Shown here: piece by piece, positions 46,171 through 57,418 of the stretch | Layout of the letters: each line of letters begins with the position of its first letter | Position numbering within the stretch: position 1 is the first letter of the stretch | NCBI GenBank assembly: GCA_037501455.1 | Contig: CM074858.1 | Coordinates: forward strand, 78,838,501-78,902,500 | Reading direction: 5' to 3' | Length of the DNA stretch: 64,000 nt | Source: Lantana camara | Lineage: Eukaryota > Streptophyta > Magnoliopsida > Lamiales > Verbenaceae | The notes under the pieces: generated by a model | Database searches by the model: none | Told to the model about the DNA's origin: nothing | Seen by the model: the letters and a program-made list of their open reading frames with translations, nothing else | Position numbers and translations under genes: made by a program

Positions 46171-48847
46171 TGTAGCACCCCTATACGTAGAGATGCCACA
46201 CCCCCGCACTATAAGTCGATCCACATACAAAATGGATAGTCCGTACATGAACCAACCTATAGCGAACGGGTGACAAAAGAAAAGGCAACACTAGCTAGGT
46301 GGGACTAACCCTCAAAATATATCACCATGCATAGGCCATAAAACGAAAACATAATACTTTACATATATACATACATTATCAATCTATGAGTCCATAGTTA
46401 ACCTTTCCATATTTACAACCCAATTCTCAAGAGCAAAACATAATAACATAAGTATCCAGAATATACATGAAATGAAAATGACAAGTGCTAGACCCAAAAC
46501 AATAAAAGACTTGACTCGATCCCACCTAGCACTCAATCCTGCAAACACTGAAAATGTGAGGTGTCAGTCTACGAAAGACTGAGTGAGGGGTTTAAATAAA
46601 TATTAGCACACGTATCATGCAAGTTATAGTCTCGAGTAAGGTTTTATAAAAGAAACACTATAAGTTCAATATTAGAATAGATCTTGCCCGAGATTACAAC
46701 TAATCCATTTAACAATACAATCATTATCACTTCAATTCAATCAGTGGCCCGGCGAGTGAGGGCAATTCTCCAACCTTTACCCCTTTCGTGATCATTACCA
46801 TGATTAACTTATTAATAGGTTAAGTGATCATGCAATCAATTAAGGTGCACAAGTAGCAATTTCAAAATCTCCTTCTCCCTTCGGGTGATGGTGGGATTGC
46901 AAGGCCCCGCCACCCAATCACGGTGAGCATAGGGTCCATGAGTCCTTATGCCCGGAACTTGTAACAGCCCAAAACAGGGCCTGGATGAAAACAGTAAGTT
47001 AAGGCAGTGGTAAAGCGTTTATAGACCGTGATCCAACTTTTTGAATCATCGTGCATTGCATTCTTACATGAACTTTGTGCTCGTATATGATCTGACAAGC
47101 TTTAAGGGGGAATTCTTGACCTTTGATTCAGTTTACTATTCATAACCCGAGCCTACCTTGTTCATATTGCTACTCGAACCCTAGAGGTTCATCACACATG
47201 TTTCCCAATTGTTTGAACTGGTTTCCCGAACTCAGAAAGTCTTTCTTGAGCCATAAGGGTATTTTTGGAACTTACCGACCAAAGTTACTATTCATCAGAA
47301 AATGAGCTTTTGATTCTGATAACTTTTTCAACCCAAGTTACAGTCGAATCGATCCTTGAGTCGAGACGAGTCTTTTGATATTATTCTTGGCTTGGAAATC
47401 CATTCCGGAACTTTGTTTTATTGAAAACGTTTTTGAAAACCCTAGTTTACTATTCCTTTTACGAACGGTTTTCATTCGGAAAATGTTTTCTCTTCGGATT
47501 TGCACTACTTGAGCTATTTAAAGATTTTTGAGATGTTTTACAACTCTTGATTCAAACCCTAGCTTGAAATTTTGAAGCGTACGTTCGTACGTGAGAATTC
47601 ACTATTCATCCTACGTTTTCAACTTTTTAACGGTAAAACGTTTTATAGTCGATTTTGGACTCAAAACGCTTCTCGATTTATTTCTTGAATTTTGGAAGCA
47701 ATCCAGACTTGAAAATCATTCTAGAAAGTCGTTTTTCACTCATGTCGAGTTTCGAGCTCAAAACTTTTATTCACTAAAACTAATGTATCTTTCAAACGGT
47801 AAATCCGATTTCGACGAATGAATATGCATTTCGAAGCTAATTTTCTTGCCGTCGGAATGGTTAAACTTCCAGCCACTTATCCTATAGCCTTGGGGGACGA
47901 AATTACAGAAATACCCCCAGCAGCCCATTTTTAGCTTCAACATCCCTAAAGCTTCTAGAAGATACAAGTGGATGAACTCTTGTTTTGCTCTCCTACCCTT
48001 AAGCCCTCTCTAATTGCAAGGTGAGGGGCTTCCCAACACCTATATATACCCCTCTCATGGAATTTGAATCCTTGCTCAAAGTCTTGTGTTAACAAGCACT
48101 CCTCTCTCCCTCCTTTCCCCTCTTGCCGTCGGCATCCCCTCCCCTTGTAGCTAGGTTAGTTTGTTTTGTTTATGTTATGTTAGTTTAGTTTATGTTTTTA
48201 TGTTATGGTATGTTTATATTATGTTTAGGTTGGGTCTTAGGGTCTTCCCTAAGCCATATAGGATTTTATTTTATGCATTTATTATATAGTTTTCATGATA
48301 TGTTTGTGTAGTTGTTTATATGTTCTAATTGTTTAGTATGTGCTTGAATATGTTATGAATTGCTCTAGTATATGCTATGATCATGTGATATGCTTGTTAT
48401 ATTATGAGAATTGATGCATGATTATGGAATTTGAATTATGTTCATGCATGTTAGCTAATGGAATAGTGATTTACAATTTATTATGTCACAACTTGTTACA
48501 TGTTGATATGGAATTAAATTGTTACATGTTACATGCATAAAGGTTTATGATATATGATATGATATGATATGAGATATGTTGTGACATGTTGTCACATTGT
48601 TATATGACTCTTGAATTATGAATTGAGCTTATGGTATGATTTGGATTAATGGATTAGTGCCTTGATCATGTTATATACTTTAATAGTGTCACATGTTATA
48701 ACCTAAGATAGATTAGTGTTTCATAACTTGATCTTATGCCTTAATTGGATCTCTTAACTATAGGTTATACCTTTAACCTAGATCACACTTGATTATATTA
48801 ACATGAACTTGAAACTATAGGTTATAATCAAGATCATAATTTAATTA

Positions 48848-49045
48848 GGGTGTGTGTGTGTGTGCATGCCGTGTGTGTGTGTGTGTGTTCGTGCATGGTG
48901 TGTGTGTGTACCGTGTGTGTGTGGGTGTGTGTATAGTAAGGGTTTGACCCGACCCTTTGACCCGACATGTGAATAGTAACCAGTGAATAGTAATCGTGAA
49001 TAGTAATCTTGAATAGTACTTTTGAATAGTGCTTTTGAATAGTAA
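48848..49045. repeat. TG tract and GAATAGTA tandem repeat in the C LTR
   Basis: Interrupted (TG)n at 48848-48938, then about six copies of a roughly 12-15 bp unit, TGAATAGTAATC-like, at 48969-49045. The 3' LTR has them at about 59,260-59,456. Confidence 0.8.
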
Positions 49046-50090
49046 AAATGAATTAAAACTTGTGCTTTCTCTATAGACATTTGCACCTAGGGTTTCCATA
49101 TCCAGGGTCTAAAATGTGTTTTAAAAATGTGTTTTCTTTCGTGGACTTATTTCTTTACCTAAGGTTTGCCATAGGATTCATAATTTGACTAAAGCTTACT
49201 CAATTATAGTAAGATGATAGTCTAACGTTAAGAGTAACTCACTTTGACGTATTCCTTTGTGTGTTACCTTTCTTGAATACCTTAAATGGTATTACTCTCT
49301 TGTGTTACATGTTCCTTGTTCATTTGTTTCTTGCATTTCATATGCATCTTGGTTAGTAGTGGGTCTTAGTTCTTAAGCTCACTCTAGTACGCCACCTACA
49401 GGAGTTAAGTTGAGCACTGGGATCCCCAGGGCACCGAATAATCTATCTACCTACCTTTTGTTACTATTAGGTGAGGTGAAGTTATAAATGTTTTCCAACT
49501 GGAACCACGATTATACTATCGTATCATATGTTTTGAAATTCAAAGCTAAACCTTGTTTTGAACTATCCCTTTTATCGGGACATTCTCTTGAAAGGATCAT
49601 TCATACTTTAATAGTATACATTGATCAACAGTACATGTTTTCCAAAGTTCTGCATTCTTGTTCAAAGACAGTTACATGTTTGCATATGTTTTCAAAGTAC
49701 AGACAGAATCACATGTTTTCAGACAGAATCATATGTTTTACAGACAGCATCATATGTTACAGTTACAGTTTCACCTGTTATAGTTAGCATACTGGAGTGA
49801 TACTCTGGTCACTGCTAATCTTAAATGCAAGCATACAGTTTATAGTTTGGGCCCGGTGGTTATGTGTGGAGGTGATGCTCGGGAGGTGAGTGCCAACGAC
49901 ATCGCCAATACCGGCCGCCACACTTAGACTATTGACACCGACTTTTAACATGAGGTTTGTTAAGTCAGGACAATTTGTCTGGGAACGGACAACAAATCTG
50001 TTCCCATTACATGTTTACAGGTCGCCTAGGGCTAGCTACCCGAAGTGACAACCGGTGGAGGATGGTGCATGTTTGTATGCGTTGGTAAGA

Positions 50091-50248
50091 GTTGTTGTTG
50101 ACCTTGGTCCGATAGTCTACTATGTGCGGAGTTGTTGTTGACCTTGGTCCAATGCTCTACTATATGTGGGGTTATTGTTGATCTTGGTCCGATACTCTAC
50201 TAAACGTGGAATTATCGTTGATCCTGGTCCGACACTCTACCGAATCAT
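50091..50248. repeat. Four-unit 40-bp tandem repeat in the C LTR
   Basis: Each unit runs GTTGTTGTTGACCTTGGTCC, then ...CTCTACTA...GTGGA. The copy in the 3' LTR is 60489-60646. Confidence 0.8.
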
Positions 50249-50564
50249 GTTTTCTGGAGTAAGGATGGAGGAGCCTAGCTTGCGGGCAAAATTCTGTTTC
50301 ATAAAGGATGGTTCATATCTGGAAAAGTTCACTTTACCCTTATCCCGTTTTATGAAAGAACTATGAACCATCAACAGCATATGTGTGCGCATGTGATAGC
50401 ATTCATGAAAATGTTTTATAACGTGCATTCTTTTACAGCATCGCATTCAAAGAGTTTTATCAATCGAACTTGTTTCAAGTTCTTCTTTAAAGCATTGCAT
50501 TTAACAGTTTCGAATTTTACTTCAAGTTCTTTAATTCAGTACTTTCTTTAAAGTATTCCCTCGC

Positions 50565-50581
50565 TTAGTCCTTTTGACTAA
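50565..50581 (+). promoter_or_regulatory. Start-site-type hairpin, C 5' LTR
   Basis: TTAGTC-CTTTT-GACTAA after CCCTCGC, in the same context as in B1, A and E1. The upstream AT stretch (TTCTTTAAAGTATT) is a weak TATA candidate. The 3' LTR copy is 60963-60979. Confidence 0.5.
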
Positions 50582-51118
50582 TACCTCTCCCGTTTTCTTG
50601 CCTCGTGGTTTCAGGTCTTGCAGCCGCAGTCTAGAGGTATCTTGAAGCTCTAGATTGTCATTTTTGTTTCTGTCAGGACTTAGTATTACTTCCTCTTTTG
50701 TGTCCTGCATATGTTTTATGGCTGCATCACTTTATGTTTCTGTATATGTTTTCGAATACTTGAGTATCTTCGTTATACTCTTTCTGCTACTCTGTTACCG
50801 ATATTTTGAACTCTGCTGTATCGGTACTTATATGTGAATCTGTTATATGTTCTGATATGCCGAGTCTCTCTTACACGATCAATATGTTCTTGCTTGTTAC
50901 ATGCCATCACGCACATGTTTTGAAAAGTTTTTAAAACACTCTGATTTTTCCGCTGCATAGCCGCATCGTTGTACATGTATAGTTCTGATAGATAGCCGTT
51001 CGCTGGAGTATTTCTTGAGTGATGGCTCACACCATTATTTGAGAGGTGCTTCAGTGCGGGGGTTGAGACGCCGCTCTCCTCTTGTTCTGGTACGGGTGGG
51101 GGCGTTACAGCTCTGAGG

Positions 51119-51130
51119 TGGTATCAGAGC
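51119..51130 (+). promoter_or_regulatory. C primer-binding site (initiator tRNA-Met)
   Basis: TGGTATCAGAGC, 9 bp after the LTR end at 51109. Confidence 0.9.
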
Positions 51131-51297
51131 ATCGGGTTAAGTAAGAAGAGACTTAACCTAGATTGCTCTCATGTTGCATCATGGATTGTTCACGCATTGC
51201 ATCCAGGATCATTCTCATATTGCATCGAGACGGGATATTTGGGGATTGCATGGTTCTGTTATCTGGATTTCATATCTGTGGTATCTTCTGTATAGCT

Positions 51298-51978
51298 ATG
51301 GCAGTTCAGCCACACCAGGATCCTAATCAGCAGATGGATGAGGCTTTCTTTGAGCAGTTTGAGGCCCCGCGTACTGTGGCAGTTTGTCGCCGTGGAGGCA
51401 CTCGTTTCTACACCTGGCGCAGGTCTAGGAACAGTGGCAGACCTGGGTATTCCTATCCTAACAGAGTTGTGCACTATCTCGAGTCTGAGAGAGATGGTTA
51501 CTTTCAGGAGTATCAGAGGACCCGTGAGGTCAGGTTGGAGTCTCTGCGCTATCAGGATCAGTCACTGCAGTACCAGATTGACAGGGACATCGCTCGTGAG
51601 CATGCTGCAGAGATGACTCATATTGCTGATCAGAGGGCTGCTCGTATTGCTGAGCTGGAGGCAGATCTTATGCAGATGACTATCGATCGCGATACCTCTA
51701 TGGAGCGTCACCAGCACTACCGTGCCCGTGTGAGAGCTCGCCTGTATGATACCTATCACTTATCCGATGAGCAGGCAGTTGAGGAGGTCGAGGGTCAGGT
51801 TGTCAGTCAGGCTTCTCAGGAGCCCGAGCCTATGCAGGAGCAGTCTGATGGAGGCGATGGAGGGTCTGATGATGATGATGATGGCGGAGATGATCCAGCA
51901 GGACACGGACAGGGTGAGGTCGTTACCGTTTCTGATGACACCACCAGGGGTTCTTTGGACCACAGTTATCAGGGTTGA
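51298..51978 (+). CDS. Pre-gag reading frame of C, 226 residues, unknown function
   Basis: This frame lies between primer site and gag, on the element's coding strand. I take MAVQPHQD at 51298 as the start; an in-frame ATG at 51163 would add 45 hydrophobic, Cys-rich residues that look untranslated. Residues about 25-50 are basic (CRRGGTRFYTWRRSR). About 60-145 are charged and Gln/Arg/Glu-rich with heptad character (IAELEADLMQMTIDRD), suggesting a coiled coil. About 150-195 are acidic, with a D-rich run near 181-189. No signal peptide, membrane segment, zinc knuckle or enzyme motif is visible. The frame has no stop although the neighbouring gag-pol has three. Extra frames before gag are known in some other plant Ty3/gypsy lineages (for example Ogre), but I recognise no homology. 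A2 has no room for it. Confidence 0.65.
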   Translation: MAVQPHQDPNQQMDEAFFEQFEAPRTVAVCRRGGTRFYTWRRSRNSGRPGYSYPNRVVHYLESERDGYFQEYQRTREVRLESLRYQDQSLQYQIDRDIAREHAAEMTHIADQRAARIAELEADLMQMTIDRDTSMERHQHYRARVRARLYDTYHLSDEQAVEEVEGQVVSQASQEPEPMQEQSDGGDGGSDDDDDGGDDPAGHGQGEVVTVSDDTTRGSLDHSYQG

Positions 51979-52813
51979 TTGCTGATGGGAGATTTTTGTA
52001 TATAGTACTGATGCATATATGTCTATCTATGGATGGCGGACGTATAGCCGGGACAGTTCAGGACTGACTTTTGGATGAGGGGATGTATAGCTCTGGTAGA
52101 TGATCCCCGGCTTTTGGCACCACGGATGATGGTTCAGATGACTTGGTACCTACTAGGTTATTTTTCAGCAGGGTTGGACGGATTGGTAAGGCCTGTAAGG
52201 GAGTCAACTCGATAGTATCGGGTCCTCCCCATTTTTTTTGAATTAATACTGTTAACATGTGGCCTATAGTAAATTTTACCAAACCTTGCACAGTTATAAC
52301 ACTTTCGGCTTTATGTTGAATATCTGTTTACTGCTTTCCATAACTGTCATTGCATGAGTCTTAGAGTTGCTTCAAGATACCATTAGGACCGTTGATAGGA
52401 TCATGCCATTTCATTTATTGTTAGCATGCTATTATTCTTGATATGTTGGATACGCTTCTGGATATGTTGATCATGCTTCTGATCATGCTACAGTTCTTGT
52501 TAATATGACAGTACACGTTCTGTTCTCGTTTTACATGCTGATCATGTTTTGGGATATGTTATACACGTTTCTGATATGTTGATATGTTGCCCGAGCTTCT
52601 GTTCTCGTTTACATGTTATCTGACAATTGTTTCTGATTATATGATATGTTTAGAGATCTTGAATCTTTGTTGACATGTTGTTATGGGAATGTGTTGTTCT
52701 CATACTTATGTGTGACTACGTGAGAATGTGAATACGTGGTTACGGATTCTGTGAATCATTATATGTCATGCATCGAATATATGTATCTGAATGCTTGTGA
52801 ATTCAGTAACAAC
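51979..52813 (+). other. C spacer between pre-gag frame and gag
   Basis: About 0.83 kb, non-coding, AT-rich with repeated ATGTTGATATG-like phrases (52,430-52,650). It ends with an acceptor-like GAATTCAG (about 52,799-52,806) eight bases before the gag ATG, so a spliced gag message is possible. Confidence 0.5.
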
Positions 52814-53581
52814 ATGCCACCAAGAAGAGCACCCCGGAATCGTGTACCACCACTGCCACCCCAAAGAGATGTCACGCCACCCCCTGAAAGAGAAAGAACT
52901 CCGGAATTAAGGGATGTGCTACGACAATTTATGAGGGCTTGTGCACCGAGAGATAATCCTCCTAATGAAAGGTCACTGGAGAAGTTTCTGAGGATGAATC
53001 CGCCTAAGTTCTATGGAGAACCGAACGACATAAAGGCTGAGAATTGGATTACTAGTCTTGAGAAGATTTTCAAGGCTATGGAGATCTACCCAGAGGATCG
53101 TGAACGAGTTCGGTATGCTACTTTTCTTATGGAAGGAGCTGCATACAATTGGTGGAAGCACGTTCAGCATATGTGGATTGAGAATAACGTTGAAGGAAGT
53201 TGGGATGAGTTTATCAGAGAGTTTCAGCAGAAGTATACGCCTCAAGTGACTCGTGATGCACGAGAGGCTGAGTTTATGAGTCTGGTTCAGGGAACTATGA
53301 ATGTGATGGAGTATAAAGCTAGGTTTGTGAGGCTGATCAAGTATGCGCCTCATATTCTGAATGATGAGCGTCGCAAGACGAAGAGGTTTATTGATGGACT
53401 GAAGCCTGAACTTCGGTTGGCACTTGCATCTTTGGTTATTGAGACCTACAACCAGGCTGTTGATAGAGCGCTAAGGGTTGAAGCTGCACACAAGGAGATC
53501 AAGATAACTACTGCCCGTCAAGGACCTTCTAACCCTAAGCCTTATCAAGGTAATAAGCGACCTTCCGGATCTTTTCCCTAA
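52814..53581 (+). pseudogene. C gag, N-terminal part
   Basis: Start MPPRRAPRNR at 52814; the frame is also open upstream to an ATG at 52736, with 26 unlikely residues. The retrotransposon Gag domain is complete: LEKFLRMNPPKFYGEP, AAYNWWKHVQ, WDEFIREFQQKY and RRKTKRFIDGLKPEL. The frame stops at TAA 53579-53581, in the low-complexity linker before the knuckles. The next bases continue the same frame into the rest of gag and pol, so this stop is a break inside one polyprotein, not the natural end. The knuckle-containing part would be lost from the truncated product. Confidence 0.9.
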
Positions 53582-56500
53582 GGAACTGGAAAGAGGCCAA
53601 TGGTAACACCACAGCGTCAGCAGCAGAATGCTCCACCGAAACAGCAAGCACAGAAGCAGAAAGCGCCACAGCAGTATCAGAAGGCGCCACAACAGCAGAG
53701 AGCACCTCAGCCAGGTCCAGAGGAAATTGTTTGTCGATATTATCGCCGAACGGGACACACTGAAGAGAACTGTCGCAAGAAAGCTGGACAGTGTTTCACG
53801 TGTGGTTCCCCTGAGCACCAGATGGATAGTTGCCCGCACAAGATCAGGAGATTTGGGGTCCAGGATAAAGGAAAAGGAGTGGTGGGTACGACGAACAAAC
53901 CGGTGGTCAGAGGCAGAGCTTATGCTTTGGATGGTAAGGAGGAGGTTGATCCTTCGTCTGTTGTGGAAGGTATTGTGCACATTCTTAACACGCCAGTTAA
54001 GGTCTTGTATGACCCTGGCGCTACGCATTCATTTGTTGCTTCTAAATTATGTGCGCATTTACAGTTTCCGCTTGAATACTTGCCATATAAATTTGAAGTG
54101 AGTTCTCCTTTGGGAACTTGCCTTGTTACGGATCAAGTATATAAACGCTGCCCTATATGTATTGGTACCCGTTGTTACCTGACGGATCTGATTGAGTTAC
54201 CGATGACAAGATACGATGTTATACTTGGTATGGATTGGTTGTCTAAGTACCGAGCTAAGTTGGATTGTTACAAGAAAGAGATCATCTTGGAAGAAGATGA
54301 AAGTGGGACATCAGAAGGGAAAGTTGAGAAGTTATCAGTGATTTCTTCGATGGAAGCTAAGAAGTTGATTCAGAAAGGAGCTAGTGGATTTGTGGCTTAT
54401 CTTTTGAATAGACCGAAAGATCAACTTAAGATCGAAGAAGTGGAAGTGGTGAACGAATTCCTAGATGTGTTTCCTGAGCATTTGGATTCGTTACCCCTTG
54501 ACCGAGAGTTGGAGTTTACGATCGAGACGATATCAGGAGCTGAGCCGTACTCAAAGACACCTTACAGAATGGCACCAGCTGAATTAGATGAACTGAGAAA
54601 GCAATTGGATGAACTGATTGAGTCTGGATATGTTCGACCGAGCACATCGCCTTGGGGAGCGCCTGTTCTTTTCGTTAAGAAGAAGGATGGATCATTGCGT
54701 TTATGCATTGACTATCGGGAGTTGAACAGGATGACAATCAAGAATAAGTATCCTCTTCCTCATATCGAAGCGCTGTTCGATATACTTCAAGGATCGAAGG
54801 TCTACTCCAAGTTAGATCTTAGACAAGGGTATTATCAATTGAAGATAAGGGAAGTAGATATTCCGAAGACTGCTTTCAACAGCCGATACGGACATTATGA
54901 GTTTGTAGTAATGCCGTTTGGTTTGACGAACGCACCAGCTGCATTCATGGATATGATGCACCGTATATTCAAGCCGTTTCTTGACAAGTTTGTAGTGATC
55001 TTCATCGATGATATTTTGGTATTTTCGAAGACACCGGAGGAACATGCTGAGCATCTTCGAATCGTGTTACGCACTTTGCTGGATCACAAGCTATATGCGA
55101 AGTTCAGTAAATGTGAGTTCTGGCTTGAGAGAGTTACGTTTCTCGGACACATCATATCAGGATCTGGAATTGAAGTAGATCCCTCGAAGATCGAGACGAT
55201 TATGGATTGGAGGTCACCGAAGAATCCTTCAGAAGTGAGGAGTTTTCTGGGATTAGCTGGTTACTACCGGAGGTTTGTCCAAGATTTCTCGAAGATAGCT
55301 ACACCTCTCACTAAGTTGACAAAGAAAGAAGGGAAGTTTGAATGGACTGAGAAGTGTGGGCAAAGTTTTCAAAGGTTGAAGGAGATGCTAACAACTGCAC
55401 CCGTGTTAGCGTTACCAGAAGGAAAAGAAGGATATACTGTCTACACCGATGCTTCGAAAGAAGGACTAGGAGGAGTTTTGATGCAGAACGGGAAAGTGAT
55501 TGCGTATGCATCAAGGAAACTCAAAACGCATGAAGTCAACTACCCGACACATGATTTAGAGTTAGCCGCGATAATTTTTGCTCTGGGAAAATGGAGACAT
55601 TACCTGTATGGAGTTACGTTTGAGATCTTTACTGATCATAAGAGCCTGCGACATCTATTCACTCAGAAGGAGTTGAATATGCGACAGAGGAGATGGATGG
55701 AATTTCTGGAGGACTACGACTGCATTATTCAGTACCATCCAGGAAAGGCGAATGTTGTAGCAGATGCTCTAAGCAGGAAAGTTCGTTTGGCACAGATTTC
55801 TGCCAACCCCGAGGATGAACGAAGAGAGAGAATGGAGGTGATAACTAAAGCTCGAGTCGCGAACGTTGTGATGATATCACCTTTGAAAGAACAAGTGTTG
55901 GAAGCTCAGAAGAACGACGAGTGGATCAAGAAATGTCTCGAATCTAAGGAGAAAGATGATGAGACCAAGTTCAAGGTTGATGAACATGGAATATTGAGGT
56001 ACAAAGGTCGAGTATGCGTACCAACTGTTTTGAGGAAAGAGATTCTCGACGAAGCGCATAAGACTAAGTACACGATACATCCCGGAGGTACTAAGATGTA
56101 TCAAGATGTTAAGACGCATTTCTGGTGGAATGGAATGAAGAGAGACATAGCCAACTATGTCAAGAAGTGCTTAACTTGTCAGAAAGTTAAAGCTGAGCAC
56201 CAGAAGCCGAGTGGGAAGTTGCAACCATTACCGATTCCGACTTGGAAGTGGGAGCAAATCACGATGGATTTTGTCACTGGATTACCCAAAGTCAGAGGAG
56301 GACAAGATAGTATCTGGGTGATCATTGATCGATTGACAAAGTCAGCGCACTTTTTGCCAGTAAAGACGACGGATAAGGTTAGCTCATTGGCAAAGCTGTA
56401 CCAACAAGAGGTTGTCAGATTACATGGAGTCCCGAACAGTATAGTCTCGGACAGAGATCCGAAATTCACGTCGCACTTATGGAAAGAAATTCAGACTTTG

Positions 56501-56614
56501 ATGGGAACAAAGTTGAACTTCAGTACTGCAGCGCATCCTCAGACGGATGGACAATCAGAAAGGATGATCAAATACTTGGAAGATATGCTAAGAGCTTGCG
56601 CTTTGGACTTCTAG
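53582..56614 (+). pseudogene. C gag end, protease, reverse transcriptase, RNase H, integrase
   Basis: This continues the gag frame after the TAA; the ATG at 53600 is not a natural start. A Gln/Pro-rich linker leads to two knuckles. The first, [14 protein letters not shown], has Tyr in place of the second Cys; the second, [14 protein letters not shown], is complete. The protease has DPGATHSF (about 54,010) and ILGMDWL. RT has [11 protein letters not shown] and FIDDILVFS (about 55,000). RNase H has TDAS (about 55,447), DLELAA and TDHKSL. Integrase has the HHCC finger (about 56,057-56,180), the Asp of TMDFVTG (about 56,262), the Asp of SDRDPKF (about 56,450) and the Glu of [13 protein letters not shown] (about 56,560). 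It ends at TAG 56612-56614, within a well-conserved block. Confidence 0.93.
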
Positions 56615-57418
56615 GAAAGTTGGAAAGATTGTTTACCTCTTGTGGAGTTTGCATACAACAATAGTTATCAAGCTTCTATTAAAGCTGCTCCGTATGAAGC
56701 TCTGTATGGAAGGAAATGTAGATCCCTGTTATACTGGGATTTGGATGAAGCGAGATGTACTGAGGAAGGACCGATCAGAGTGAATTCTGCCAAATGGATA
56801 AGAGAAGCGACGGAGAAGATTTAGATCATTCGCCAGAGAATGAAAGCTGCCCAGGACAGGCAGAAGAGTTATGCTGATCGACGAAGAAGGGATTTGGAAT
56901 TCGCAGTGGGCGAAAAGGTATTTCTGAAGGCATCACCAAGGAAAGGGTTTTCCCGAATTGGAAAAGGAGGAAAATTAAACCCGAGATATGTTGGACCGTA
57001 TGAGATACTAGAGAGAGTCAGACCGACTGCTTACAGATTGGATTTGCCTGTAGGTCTAACAGGAATCCACAATGTATTTCATGTATCTCAGCTTCGCAAG
57101 TGTTTCTCGGATGAGACAGAGGTTGTGCCGATAGAGGAGATACCGTTAGAACCGGATTTGACTTATGTTTTGAAGCCCGCTAAGATTCTAGACAGGAAGT
57201 TTCAAGAGTTAAGGAATAGGAAGATTCCTTTGGTTAAAGTCCTTTGGAAGGGACATGGGACAGAAGAGGCAACCTGGGAGACAGAAGAGAAAATGCAGAA
57301 ACATCACCCTGAGTTGTTTGCAGTTACAGCAGAAGAATCTGAGGACAGATTCTCTTTAAGGAGGGGTGATTGTAACAGCCCAAAACAGGGCCTGGATGAA
57401 AACAGTAAGTTAAGGTAG
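56615..57418 (+). pseudogene. C integrase C-terminus and chromodomain-like tail
   Basis: Same frame as the upstream pol. It begins with the conserved VEFAYNNSYQAS block (about 56,645) and is broken once more by TAG 56822-56824. After this it runs through KGGKLNPRYVGPYEILERVR (GPY/F-type), HNVFHVSQLRKCFSDE and VKVLWKGHGTEEATWE, the chromodomain-like end. The frame includes the polypurine stem-loop (57335-57352) and extends 16 codons into the 3' LTR, stopping at 57416-57418. Methionines at 56642 and 56840 are internal. Confidence 0.88.
57335..57370 (+). promoter_or_regulatory. C polypurine tract with adjacent stem-loop
   Basis: GAATCTG-AGGA-CAGATTC (57335-57352), then TCTTTAAGGAGGGGTGAT up to the 3' LTR. 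Here the stem-loop is also translated (SEDRF), so it is under two constraints. Confidence 0.8.

Larger units (their letters stand above)
46960..51109 (+). repeat. C 5' LTR
   Basis: 4,150 bp, TGTAACAGCCCAAAACAGGG to GGGGGCGTTACA. It contains a TG tract (48848-48938), a GAATAGTA repeat (48969-49045), a four-unit 40-bp repeat (50091-50248) and the start-site-type hairpin (50565-50581). Small open frames inside are present in both LTRs only through copying. Confidence 0.92.

Noticed and set aside
48841..49099. Thr/His repeat frames
   Set aside because: Translation of the TG dinucleotide tract on the minus strand.
53471..54028. 185-residue minus-strand frame opposite gag/protease
   Set aside because: A shadow of the gag-pol frame with no independent signal.
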